From: an uncultured Eubacteriales bacterium
Lineage (GTDB): Bacteria > Bacillota > Clostridia > Christensenellales > Aristaeellaceae
Assembly: GCA_902760595.1 (NCBI GenBank)
Contig: CACWHI010000028.1
Span: forward strand, 1-32,180
DNA length: 32,180 nucleotides
Direction: 5' to 3'
Positions 1-8,569 of the stretch are shown here, one piece after another; the first letter of the stretch is position 1; each line of letters starts with the position of its first letter. The translations under genes and the position numbers were made by a program. The notes under the pieces were generated by a model that had not been told where the DNA came from, searched no databases, and saw only the letters and a list, made by a program, of their open reading frames with translations.

Positions 1-10
1 CCTACGGGTG

Positions 11-110
11 GCTTCGCCATCCGCCGAATGAATCGGCGGACTCCGGGATTCCGTGCCGGAACGGACCGGGCCTCGTCTCACTCCACTGTATGACTGAATC
101 GTTACGCTTA
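11..110 (-). repeat. Left copy of terminal inverted repeat, read outward
   Basis: Positions 11-83 are an exact reverse complement of 32086-32158 (73 of 73 bases). Similarity continues inward, less perfectly, through a shared ATGACTGAAT and GTTAC to about 105. The unit is GC-rich and strongly structured. One 7-bp stem is CCGCCGA/TCGGCGG at 21-39, and a second is TTCCG/CGGAA near 49-61. The two copies diverge outside position 11. Finding the same element at both window edges, pointing outward, fits a multicopy chromosomal repeat at which an assembly stopped. I cannot identify the RNA or element family. Confidence 0.85.
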
Positions 111-113
111 TTT

Positions 114-142
114 ATTATAGCGCTCCGAGGCGCCCGCGTCAA
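114..142 (-). promoter_or_regulatory. Sigma-A promoter firing leftward into the terminal repeat
   Basis: Reading the minus strand, TTGACG (137-142) is followed by a 17-bp spacer and TATAAT (114-119). This is a near-consensus promoter whose transcript would start around position 105 and run into the left repeat. The right copy has a matching outward promoter. Confidence 0.7.
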
Positions 143-176
143 CGCGCGATTCATTGTATTTACTTTGTACACCCCA

Positions 177-205
177 TTTACAATTTCAGTGCCGAAATGT
201 AGAAT
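177..205 (+). promoter_or_regulatory. Sigma-A promoter for oppA
   Basis: TTTACA (177-182), a 17-bp spacer and TAGAAT (200-205) lie about 70 bp before the oppA start. The promoter is back to back with the leftward promoter at 114-142. Confidence 0.7.
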
Positions 206-215
206 ACAATAACCC

Positions 216-235
216 GTCAGGGCTTTCGGCCTGAC
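216..235 (+). promoter_or_regulatory. Leader hairpin of oppA mRNA
   Basis: GTCAGG (216-221) pairs with CCTGAC (230-235) across an 8-nt loop. The hairpin sits between the -10 box and the ribosome-binding site. It has no U-tract, so it is more likely a 5'-end stabiliser than a terminator. Its function is inferred only. Confidence 0.4.
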
Positions 236-272
236 TGCCGGAAGAAACCATTATGAAAGGAAGAACAAACAG

Positions 273-1922
273 ATGAAGAAACTGCTTTGCTTAGCGCTGG
301 CGATCGTCATGCTGGCGTCCTGCGCCGTGACGGCCACCGCCGAAGACAAATACCTGGGCGTCATGCTCGGCACCAACGTGATGAGCCTGGACACCAATCT
401 GGCCACCGACGGCGACTCCTTCGAAGTCATCGCCGACTGCATCGACGGCCTGCTCCAGATGGACGAGGACGGCGCGGCCGTGCCCGCCCTGGCGGAGAGC
501 TATGACCTGTCCGACGACGGCCTTACCTACACCTTCCACCTCCGCGACGCGAAGTGGACCAATGGCGACCCCGTGACCGCGAACGACTTTGTGTTCGCCT
601 GGCGCCGCATCGCGAAGGAAGCGGGCGAATACGCCTACATGCTGGATGAGATCGGCAACATCAAGGGTGCCGCGGAGATCATCAGTAAGCAGACTGACGA
701 CCTGACCACCCTCGGCGTCACCGCCGTGGATGACAAGACCTTCGTCGTCCAGCTGAACGTCCCGGTCTCCTTCTTCCCCAGCCTCATGTACTTCCCGACC
801 TTCTACCCGATCAACGAGAAGTTCTACAACAGCCTGGAGGAAGGCACCTACGGCACCAGCCCGGCCACCTTCCTCTCCAACGGCGCTTTCATCCTTGAGG
901 ATTACACCCCCGGCACCGCCACCCTGTCCCTCAAGAAGAACCCGGATTACTGGGACGCGGACCGCGTAAAGCTGGCCGGCCTCAAGTATCAGGTCGTCGG
1001 CTCCTCCGACAACGCCCTGACCGCCTTCCGCACCAACGCGCTGGACGTGGTCATGATCTCCGGCAACCAGGTCGCCGCCGCTGAAAAGGACGCTGCCCTG
1101 AGCCAGAACCTGAAGGTCACCGGCGCGGGCTATATGTGGTACCTCTCCTTCAGCCAGACTGAAAAGAACGCCCAGAACGGCAAGCTGGCCAACGCCAACC
1201 TGCGCCTGGCCATCACCAACGCTATCGACCGCGACAACCTGGTGGACAACTACGTGATGGACGGCTCCCTGGCCACCTATACCGCAGTCCCGCCGCAGTT
1301 CGCCGCCAGCAGCACCACCGGCGCCGACTTCTCCGCCGATCAGGACATGTTCGCTGACTATATCGGCTACGATCCCGAGAAGGCCGCTGAATACTTCGAG
1401 GCCGCCAAACAGGAGCTGGGTGTCGAGGAATTCACCTTCACCATGATCTACGGCAACAACGAGGGCGACGAGGTCGCGAAGGTGGCCCAGGCCATCAAAG
1501 AAGATGTCGAGGACGCACTGCCCGGCCTGACCATCAACCTGCAGCCGATGACCAAGGCGGAGCGCCTGGACAAGATGCAGAACGACAACTATGACGTGGC
1601 GCTGACCCGCTGGGGCCCCGACTACGCCGACCCAATGACCTACCTGGGCATGTGGGTGACCAACAACTCCAACAACTACGGCTTCTGGAGCAACGCGGAA
1701 TACGATCAGCTGATCGCGGACTGCACCACCGGCGCCTACATCACTGACTATGACGCCCGCTGGGAGGCCATGTACAAGGCTGAGACCCTGGTCCTGCAGC
1801 AGGCGGTCATCGCCCCGCTGTACACCAAGGCCAACGCGAACCTGATCACCGCCGGAGTGGAGAACATCCAGTTCCACCCCGTCGCCCTGAACCGCGTATA
1901 CAAGGACACCGTCATCAAGTGA
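273..1922 (+). CDS. oppA: Oligopeptide ABC transporter substrate-binding lipoprotein
   Basis: 549-aa extracytoplasmic receptor of the SBP family 5 (OppA/DppA) that captures peptides and delivers them to the OppBC channel. The N-terminus is a signal peptide ending in a lipobox, L14-A-S-C17, so Cys17 should be lipidated and the protein anchored to the outer face of the membrane. An AxA-type site follows at about 21-23. Near residues 75-110 is the family's typical stretch (TFHLRDAKWTNGDPVTANDF), and the length is normal for the family. The SD GAAAGG lies 10 nt before the ATG. It is first in the opp cluster but is followed by two strong hairpins, so it is probably made in excess over the permease. 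Family assignment is firm; peptide specificity is not visible. Confidence 0.93.
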   Translation: MKKLLCLALAIVMLASCAVTATAEDKYLGVMLGTNVMSLDTNLATDGDSFEVIADCIDGLLQMDEDGAAVPALAESYDLSDDGLTYTFHLRDAKWTNGDPVTANDFVFAWRRIAKEAGEYAYMLDEIGNIKGAAEIISKQTDDLTTLGVTAVDDKTFVVQLNVPVSFFPSLMYFPTFYPINEKFYNSLEEGTYGTSPATFLSNGAFILEDYTPGTATLSLKKNPDYWDADRVKLAGLKYQVVGSSDNALTAFRTNALDVVMISGNQVAAAEKDAALSQNLKVTGAGYMWYLSFSQTEKNAQNGKLANANLRLAITNAIDRDNLVDNYVMDGSLATYTAVPPQFAASSTTGADFSADQDMFADYIGYDPEKAAEYFEAAKQELGVEEFTFTMIYGNNEGDEVAKVAQAIKEDVEDALPGLTINLQPMTKAERLDKMQNDNYDVALTRWGPDYADPMTYLGMWVTNNSNNYGFWSNAEYDQLIADCTTGAYITDYDARWEAMYKAETLVLQQAVIAPLYTKANANLITAGVENIQFHPVALNRVYKDTVIK

Positions 1923-1934
1923 TCTGTTCTGCCG

Positions 1935-1960
1935 CCCGGCCGGTCTCCGCACCGGCCGGG
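1935..1960 (+). terminator. Strong GC hairpin after oppA
   Basis: CCCGGCCGGT and ACCGGCCGGG form a perfect 10-bp stem with a 6-nt loop, starting 12 nt after the oppA stop. No U-tract follows, so it probably protects the 3' end of oppA mRNA and acts together with the next hairpin. Confidence 0.6.
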
Positions 1961-1977
1961 CCGGGCATTGCAGCTCG

Positions 1978-2004
1978 GGGGCTGTCGATACAGCCCCGCT
2001 TTTG
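1978..2004 (+). terminator. Intrinsic terminator after oppA
   Basis: GGGGCTG (1978-1984) pairs with CAGCCCC (1991-1997) over a 6-nt loop and is followed by GCTTTT. This is a plausible rho-independent terminator, perhaps partial, which would separate oppA from oppBCDF expression. Confidence 0.65.
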
Positions 2005-2007
2005 GTA

Positions 2008-2037
2008 TTAAGACATAGCCAGGTACTTACGTATAAA
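2008..2037 (+). promoter_or_regulatory. Possible promoter for oppBCDF
   Basis: TTAAGA (2008-2013), an 18-bp spacer and TATAAA (2032-2037) lie downstream of the oppA terminator and upstream of the heptamer repeat. The match to consensus is moderate. Confidence 0.4.
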
Positions 2038-2045
2038 GGGTTAAG

Positions 2046-2135
2046 GGAGGAGGTAGTAAGTAGGAAGTAAAGATACTTTCGTTACGGTAGAATTACTTCC
2101 TACTTCCTGCTTCCTAATTCCTACCTCCTCCTCTC
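2046..2135. repeat. Heptamer repeat island A (inverted array)
   Basis: GGAGGAGGTAG (2046-2056) is the exact reverse complement of 2121-2131, and TAAGTAGGAAGTAA (2057-2070) nearly matches the reverse complement of 2093-2106. The right arm at 2094-2128 is five contiguous 7-nt units of the form TACTTCC, each differing by at most two bases. The transcript of the oppBCDF leader would fold into a long hairpin. It ends 42 nt before oppB. Confidence 0.8.
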
Positions 2136-2177
2136 TCTTTTCCTCCCGTCCCCACTATCAATTAAAGGACTTCCTTT

Positions 2178-3125
2178 ATGACCAAATACATTTTAAAGCG
2201 GATCGGGATGGCGCTGCTGACGCTGCTGATCATCACCTTCCTGCTGTTCCTGCTGGTGCGCATCATGCCGGGCAATCCCTTCCCATCCGAGCGCATGAGC
2301 GCGGACCAGATCGCCAACAAGCGCGCCGAGATGGGCCTGGACGACCCGATCCATATCCAGTTTTTCCGCTACCTGGGCGGCGTGCTGCAGGGCGATTTCG
2401 GCAAGGGTACCTCGCTGTACAACGGCGCGCCTATCAAGACCGTGCTGTCCACCGCCATTTCCAACTCCTTCCGCATCGGCGGCATGGCGATCCTGCTGGG
2501 CACCTTCGTAGGGCTTGTGCTGGGCATCACCGCCGCGCTGCACAAAGGGAAGTTCCTGGATGGCTTCTGCACGGTGTTTTCCATTCTCGGCGTGTGCGTG
2601 CCCTCCTATGTGTTCCTGATCTTCCTGCAGTATACGTTTTCCTTCAGGATCCCCTTTTTCCCGTACTTCTTTGATCCCACACGCTTTGCCTTCTCAGCGG
2701 TCATCCCGTCGGTCTCCCTGAGCCTGTTCACCATGTCCACCATCGCGCGGTTCACCCGCAACGAGATGGTAGAGGTGTTCGACAGCGACTATGTGCGCCT
2801 GGCGGAGGCAAAGGGCATGTACGGGCGCGAGCTGGTCACCAAGCACGTGCTGCGCAACGCGCTCATCCCCATCGTCACGGTGCTCGCGCCCCTGGTCGTG
2901 GACCTGCTCACCGGCGCGCTGGTGGTGGAAAAGATCTACGGTATCAACGGCATCGGCAAGCTGATGGTGGACGCCATCGCCGGGGAGGGCATCGACTATA
3001 ACTATGTGCTAGCGCTGGGCATCCTGTATTCCGCGCTCTACATCGGCATCATGCTGGTGGTAGACCTGCTCTACGGCGTGCTCGATCCGCGCATCCGCGT
3101 GACGGCAAAGGTAAGGGAGGCGTAA
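2178..3125 (+). CDS. oppB: Oligopeptide ABC transporter permease OppB
   Basis: 315-aa inner-membrane permease of the BPD_transp_1 superfamily and one half of the peptide channel. It opens with a long hydrophobic helix ending in the family's MPGNPF sequence (residues about 30-36). Five further membrane segments follow. The ATPase-docking EAA loop reads EAKGMYGRELVTKHVLRNAL (about residues 211-230). The SD AAAGGA is 8 nt before the ATG. oppC starts 3 nt after the stop, which indicates translational coupling. Length and motif order are normal for OppB/DppB. Whether it carries oligo- or dipeptides cannot be told from sequence. Confidence 0.93.
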   Translation: MTKYILKRIGMALLTLLIITFLLFLLVRIMPGNPFPSERMSADQIANKRAEMGLDDPIHIQFFRYLGGVLQGDFGKGTSLYNGAPIKTVLSTAISNSFRIGGMAILLGTFVGLVLGITAALHKGKFLDGFCTVFSILGVCVPSYVFLIFLQYTFSFRIPFFPYFFDPTRFAFSAVIPSVSLSLFTMSTIARFTRNEMVEVFDSDYVRLAEAKGMYGRELVTKHVLRNALIPIVTVLAPLVVDLLTGALVVEKIYGINGIGKLMVDAIAGEGIDYNYVLALGILYSALYIGIMLVVDLLYGVLDPRIRVTAKVREA

Positions 3126-3128
3126 GCC

Positions 3129-4172
3129 ATGGCCAAAGAAAAACTGCAGCCCCAGGCCGCGGCGGCCGCCGCGTATGTGCCCGTTCCCGGGGATTTCGAG
3201 CTGCTGGACCGGCAGGATCTCCGGATCGACACCAATTTCGCCTCCCAGAGCTACTGGAAGGGCGTTTTCACGCACTTTTTCAAAAACCGGCGCGCGGTCA
3301 TCGGACTGGTGATCATTTCCGTCATCATCCTGCTGGCCGCTTTCGGGCCCGTGATGAATTCCTTCGGCTACCGCGACATCGTGCAGTACCGCAACGAAAA
3401 GAACAAGCGCGTGGTGGCTAAGGGCATCCCGCCGCAGGTCCCGGCGCTGCACAGGCTGCTCACCGGTCAGGAGCTGGAAGGAAATTTCTCTGATTACACC
3501 TTCCTTTTTGGCACGGACGACCTGGGCCGCGACCTTTGGACCCGCACCTGGTACGGCGCGCGCGTCTCTCTGCTGATCGCGTTTGTGACGATCATCATCG
3601 ATATGATCATCGGTATGAGCTACGGCCTGATATCGGGCTATTTCGGCGGACGCGTCGACAATATCATGCAGCGGTTCGTGGAGATCGCGAACTCCGTGCC
3701 GCGCCTGGTCATCGTGTCCGTGCTGGCCATCTTCATGCCCAAGGGCATGGGCTTGGTCATCGTGGCGCTGCTGCTGACCGAATGGATCGGCATGAGCAAG
3801 ATCGCCCGCGCGGAAATGCTCAAGATCAAGGAGCAGGAATACGTGCTGGCGAGCCGCACGCTCGGCGCGCAGAACATCCACATCATCTTCCGGGAGATCC
3901 TGCCCAACACTATTGGCCCGATCATCACCCAGGTCATGTTCTCCATCCCCACCGCCATTTTCACCGAGGCCTTTCTGAGCTTCGTCGGCGTGGGCATCGT
4001 ACTGCCGCAGTGCTCGGTCGGCACCCTGATCGAGGACGGCTTCAACAACATCACCACCCTGCCCTACCAGATCCTGCCGCCCATCCTGGTGCTGGCGCTG
4101 CTGATGCTGGGCTTCAACTTCATCGGCGACGGCCTGCGCGAGGCGCTGGCGCCGAAGCTGGAAGACATGTGA
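3129..4172 (+). CDS. oppC: Oligopeptide ABC transporter permease OppC
   Basis: 347-aa partner permease of OppB. It has a cytoplasmic N-terminal tail of about 50 residues and then a first helix near residues 57-75. An extracytoplasmic stretch of about 45 residues leads into the conserved FGTDDLGRDLWTR motif (about 120-132). The remaining membrane core carries the EAA docking loop (RTLGAQNIHIIFREILPNT) near 237-256. The long tail and external loop are usual for Clostridial OppC. The SD GGGAGG overlaps the end of oppB. oppD follows 13 nt downstream. Confidence 0.93.
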   Translation: MAKEKLQPQAAAAAAYVPVPGDFELLDRQDLRIDTNFASQSYWKGVFTHFFKNRRAVIGLVIISVIILLAAFGPVMNSFGYRDIVQYRNEKNKRVVAKGIPPQVPALHRLLTGQELEGNFSDYTFLFGTDDLGRDLWTRTWYGARVSLLIAFVTIIIDMIIGMSYGLISGYFGGRVDNIMQRFVEIANSVPRLVIVSVLAIFMPKGMGLVIVALLLTEWIGMSKIARAEMLKIKEQEYVLASRTLGAQNIHIIFREILPNTIGPIITQVMFSIPTAIFTEAFLSFVGVGIVLPQCSVGTLIEDGFNNITTLPYQILPPILVLALLMLGFNFIGDGLREALAPKLEDM

Positions 4173-4185
4173 GGAGGGTGAGAAT

Positions 4186-5267
<1,082 letters not shown>

Positions 5268-5271
<4 letters not shown>

Positions 5272-6194
5272 ACCAGCAGCCCTTACTGAGCGTTGAAAAC
5301 CTGAAGCAGTATTTTCCCGTCTCCCGCAGGTTCACCGTGAAGGCCGTCAACGGCGTTTCCTTCAACATCTTTCCCGGCGAGACCTACGGCCTGGTCGGCG
5401 AATCCGGCTCCGGCAAGACCACCATCGGCCGCAGCGTCATCCGGCTGTACGATCCGACCGAAGGCCGGATCCTGTTCAACGGAAAGGATATCACCGGCCG
5501 GTTGGACGCGGACACCCGCGGCATGCTGCGCAAGGACATGCAGATGATCTTCCAGGACCCCATGGCCTCCCTGAATCCGCGCAAAAAGGTGGAGGACATC
5601 ATCGGCGAGGGCCTGGACATCCATAAGCGCTATACCTCGCGCCTGGACCGGGCGGAGCAGGTCGGCGAAATGCTCAAAAAGGTCGGCCTGAGCCCCGAGC
5701 ACGCGGCGCGGTATCCGCACCAGTTCTCCGGCGGCCAGCGCCAGCGCGTGGGCATCGCCCGGGCGCTGATCATGCAGCCCAAGCTCATCATCGCGGACGA
5801 GTGCATTTCCGCCCTCGACGTGTCGATCCAGGCGCAGGTGGTCAACCTGATGAAGGATATTCAGGAGGAGACAGGCTGCGCCTACCTGTTCATCGCCCAT
5901 GACCTGAGCATGGTCAAATATATCTCCGACCGCATCGGCGTCCTGCACCTGGGCTACATGGTTGAGGCCGGCACGAAGGAGGAGATCTTCTCCAATCCGA
6001 TCCACCCCTATACCAAATCCCTGCTTTCCGCCATCCCTCATCCGAACCCCGAGGTCGAGAAGCGCCGCAAGTCAGTCTCCTACGATTACGCCTCCAGCGG
6101 CATCAATTACGCTGAAGGCACAGAGCATTCCGTCGGCGGCACCCATACCGTGCTCGGCACGGACGCGGAAGTGGAAAAATGGCGCACCCAGTGA
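5268..6194 (+). CDS. oppF: Oligopeptide ABC transporter ATPase OppF
   Basis: 308-aa second ATPase of the importer. Motifs are Walker A GESGSGKTT (44-52), Q-loop Gln96, signature FSGGQ (153-157), Walker B LIIADE (173-178) and H-loop His211. The residue after Walker B is Cys179, where most ABC ATPases have Pro (ADECISALD). The rest of the site is intact, so activity is expected. It ends after the HPYTKSLL stretch with a short tail. The ATG overlaps the oppD stop by 4 nt, giving tight coupling. Confidence 0.92.
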
Positions 6195-6216
6195 TTGGCT
6201 TAAGGGAGTCATAACG

Positions 6217-6981
6217 ATGCTGCATAAAAACGCTTTTCCGATCCTGGAGTTTGACGACGACCCGAACGCCAAACTGAACCCGTCGCATTACGCGGGAGAC
6301 GGGTTCGATACGGACAGGATGGTCATTACGTTTTTTCCCGAGGTGATGGATAAACTGCTCGCGGCGGGGCGCATCGCGGAGGCATATGTGATCCCCGGAG
6401 AAAACCCGGTGAAGATCTGCCGCTTTACGGATCGTCCGGAGGTCCTGATCACCCTCGGGCAGGTGGGCTGCCCCGCCTGCGCGGGGAACCTCGACCTGTT
6501 TCACGCGATGGGCGTCACGAAGGTGATGTTCTGCGGGGGCGGCGGCGTTCTGGACAAGAGCATCGAAGTAGGCCAGGTGCTGGTGGTCGACGGCGCCATC
6601 CGGGATGAGGGCTTTTCCTACCACTACTTCCCCGCCGGCCGCGTGATCCATACCGATCCCGCGGTTACAGGAAAGATCATTCATTATCTCGAAGAGCGGG
6701 GCGTCCCTTACCTTCGCGGCCTGGTCTGGACGACGGACGCCATCTTCCGTGAAACGGCAGATAAAATCGCCCTCCGAAAAGAGGAGGGCGCCAAGATCGC
6801 CGAAATGGAGCAGGCAGGCTGTATCGCGGTCGCCCGGTTCCGGCATTTTTCATACGGCGCCCTGATCTACGGCGGCGACGACCTGTCCGGCCCGGAATGG
6901 GACGGCCGGAGCTGGCGAAGCCGCGAGGGTGTCCGGTATGACCTGGTCCGCCTGTGCGCGGCCCTCGTCTCTGAAATCTGA
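6217..6981 (+). CDS. Nucleoside phosphorylase (PNP/uridine phosphorylase family)
   Basis: 254-aa cytoplasmic enzyme of the PNP_UDP_1 fold, which splits a nucleoside with phosphate into base and ribose 1-phosphate. Recognisable family pieces are GGGGVLDKSIEVGQ (107-120) and VDGAIRDEG (124-132). The nucleoside-binding MEQ motif lies at 197-199, and GGDDLSG at 219-225 carries the likely catalytic acidic residue. Purine versus pyrimidine preference is not evident. The frame is open far upstream into oppF, but AGGGAG 8 nt before the ATG at 6217 fixes this start. It lies 22 nt after oppF and is probably the last gene of that transcript, an unusual partner for a peptide importer. Confidence 0.8.
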   Translation: MLHKNAFPILEFDDDPNAKLNPSHYAGDGFDTDRMVITFFPEVMDKLLAAGRIAEAYVIPGENPVKICRFTDRPEVLITLGQVGCPACAGNLDLFHAMGVTKVMFCGGGGVLDKSIEVGQVLVVDGAIRDEGFSYHYFPAGRVIHTDPAVTGKIIHYLEERGVPYLRGLVWTTDAIFRETADKIALRKEEGAKIAEMEQAGCIAVARFRHFSYGALIYGGDDLSGPEWDGRSWRSREGVRYDLVRLCAALVSEI

Positions 6982-7328
6982 GCCGTCCATCTGCCCGTAC
7001 GGGAAAAGCAGCGCCTATATAAGCCGCGGTAATTGAGCTTCGGGATGCATTGCATCGCGAGCATAGCGCAGCCGCCGTGAAAAACCTGTTCTGAAGTGGG
7101 ATTCTGAACCTTATTTGCTGATCTTTCATGCCAAAGAACAGATTCTTCGCTCAACCCGCCCCAAATCGAATCTGCAGGGGCGCCACACTGGGGCGCCCGC
7201 CCTGTGACGCGTAATGTTTACCAGGCCAATGGCTTCAATCCCATCTTTATCTGAGAATACACAGCCCTCATCCGTCACACCGAAGGCGTGACGGATGAGG
7301 GCGTTCATGTACTTGCGCAGCAGCTCCA
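6982..7328. other. Gene-free 347-bp stretch between convergent genes
   Basis: No credible gene is present. There are two hairpins. GGGCGCC/GGCGCCC (7178-7198, loop 7) sits in a GGGGCG-N-CGCCCG context resembling palindromic elements scattered through many bacterial genomes. A perfect 15-bp stem lies at 7264-7278 and 7288-7302 with a 9-nt loop, just before the end of the AI-2E permease gene. The latter may terminate or stabilise the two convergent transcripts, although neither side has a U-tract. GATGCATTGCATC near 7044 is a small palindrome. The rest looks like decayed repeat sequence. Confidence 0.5.
7264..7302. terminator. 15-bp hairpin between convergent genes
   Basis: The arms at 7264-7278 and 7288-7302 are perfectly complementary around the loop ACCGAAGGC. 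It lies 26 bp from the stop of the minus-strand permease gene. There is no run of T on either strand, so it may be a stabiliser rather than a classical terminator. Confidence 0.45.
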
Positions 7329-8447
7329 CTATATTTCTTTCCTCAGCTTCATCCTCACCCAATTGACCCCGTCGCGGAAATCCGCGATGGTGCGGGTGAA
7401 GAAGCCCGACTGGGCGGCTGCCTGGATGACCACGGCGACGATGGGCGCCAGCGTCAGGCCCAGCACGCCGCCGATCTGCAGGCCCAGGTACATCGCCAGC
7501 AGCGAAAGCACCGGGCTCAGGCCCATCTGGCGCTTCATCAGGCGCGGCTCGGTGACCTTGCGGGAGATGTAGAAGGTCAGGTGCGTGATCAGGATGATGG
7601 TCGCGACCCGCGACTCCCGCACCAGGTACAGGATGATGACCAGCGGCACATACAACGTGCCGTTGCCGAAGATCGGCAGGAATTCCAGCAGCGCGGCGAC
7701 GCAGGAGATCACGAAGGAATACCGGATGCCGAACAGGGTGAACACCGCCGCGGACACGATCAGGACCACCAGCGTGTAGATGACCTGCACCCGCAGGTAG
7801 CCGCCGACCGCCTCCACCGCGGAGGCGCGCAGCCGGTCCGTGGCGCTGTCCGGGCTCAGGCGCTTTACCCGCTTGCTCAGGAGCGGAAAATCCCGGGTCA
7901 GGAAATAGCTGCTGAGGATCAGGAAGTTGGCAAAAAGCAGGATGCCGGGCATGCTCTTGGCGGCGTCCACCGTGATCCCCAGCAGGCTGCCCGCCAGCTG
8001 CGACGCGGCCGCGGTCAGCTGGCCCAGGGCCTGGCTGATCATGTTGTCCAGGCGCGTCAGGTCAAAATCCTCGGCAAACTGCTGGACCAGCCACTGCCGG
8101 AAGGAATTGTACAGGCCGGTCAGCTCCTCGATGGCCTGCGGGGCGTTCTGCAGCGCCATGATGGCCTGCGTGACCGCGAAGGACATGAACCAGTACACGA
8201 ACAGCCCGATGATCACATAGACCAGTAGCAGCATCAGCAGCACCGCCAGCCAGCGCTTCATGCGCAGCTTCTTCTGCAGCCAGGCGATGGGCTTCTGCAG
8301 CGACGCCGCCATCAGCAGCGCCAGCAGGAAGGGCCCGAACAGGTACCAGCACGTCGGGATCCCCATGGACACCAGGGGGATCAGGGCAGCAAGGATCAGG
8401 CAGCGCAGTCCTATGCGCTGCCAGAGCTGACGGGAATCCTCGGACAT
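7329..8447 (-). CDS. AI-2E family transporter (YtvI/PerM-like permease)
   Basis: 372-aa polytopic membrane protein of the AI-2E/UPF0118 family. It has two N-terminal helix pairs around residues 12-45 and 63-85. A soluble, helix-rich middle segment follows at about 90-165. The C-terminal membrane core contains the family's ALLEFLPIFGNG-type loop, seen as AALLEFLPIFGNGTLYVPL (about 258-276). Length and layout match B. subtilis YtvI, a sporulation-associated member, but substrates differ across the family and are not predictable here. The SD AAAGGAG is 8 nt before the ATG. It has its own promoter at 8534-8562 and stands downstream of the acyltransferase on the same strand. Confidence 0.85.
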   Translation of the reverse strand: MSEDSRQLWQRIGLRCLILAALIPLVSMGIPTCWYLFGPFLLALLMAASLQKPIAWLQKKLRMKRWLAVLLMLLLVYVIIGLFVYWFMSFAVTQAIMALQNAPQAIEELTGLYNSFRQWLVQQFAEDFDLTRLDNMISQALGQLTAAASQLAGSLLGITVDAAKSMPGILLFANFLILSSYFLTRDFPLLSKRVKRLSPDSATDRLRASAVEAVGGYLRVQVIYTLVVLIVSAAVFTLFGIRYSFVISCVAALLEFLPIFGNGTLYVPLVIILYLVRESRVATIILITHLTFYISRKVTEPRLMKRQMGLSPVLSLLAMYLGLQIGGVLGLTLAPIVAVVIQAAAQSGFFTRTIADFRDGVNWVRMKLRKEI

Positions 8448-8533
8448 ACATCTATCTCCTTTGGGCTGAAAACGCGCGGATTCCGCCTTCCCGCCCGTAT
8501 ACTGCCGGTGTTTGCGGCTGCGCCGGTACCCCT

Positions 8534-8562
8534 ATGATACAACGTCCCGCGCCGGTTTTCAA
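8534..8562 (-). promoter_or_regulatory. Sigma-A promoter for the AI-2E family permease
   Basis: On the minus strand TTGAAA (8557-8562), a 17-bp spacer and TATCAT (8534-8539) lie about 85 bp before the permease start. They fall in the 122-bp gap after the acyltransferase gene. Confidence 0.6.
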
Positions 8563-8569
8563 GATTGAT

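Noticed and set aside
1-81. Open reading frame starting at GTG inside the terminal repeats (both copies stay open outward)
   Set aside because: There is no ribosome-binding site before the GTG, and the strong hairpins favour a structured RNA or leader; the frame could be chance in GC-rich DNA.
291-1952. Long open frame antisense to oppA (553 codons)
   Set aside because: It mirrors oppA codon structure in GC-rich DNA, has no ribosome-binding site and shows low-complexity Val/Gly/His-rich composition.
6867-7154. Minus-strand 95-aa open frame over the end of the nucleoside phosphorylase gene
   Set aside because: It overlaps a clear enzyme gene, has Arg/Ser/Pro-rich shadow composition and no SD.
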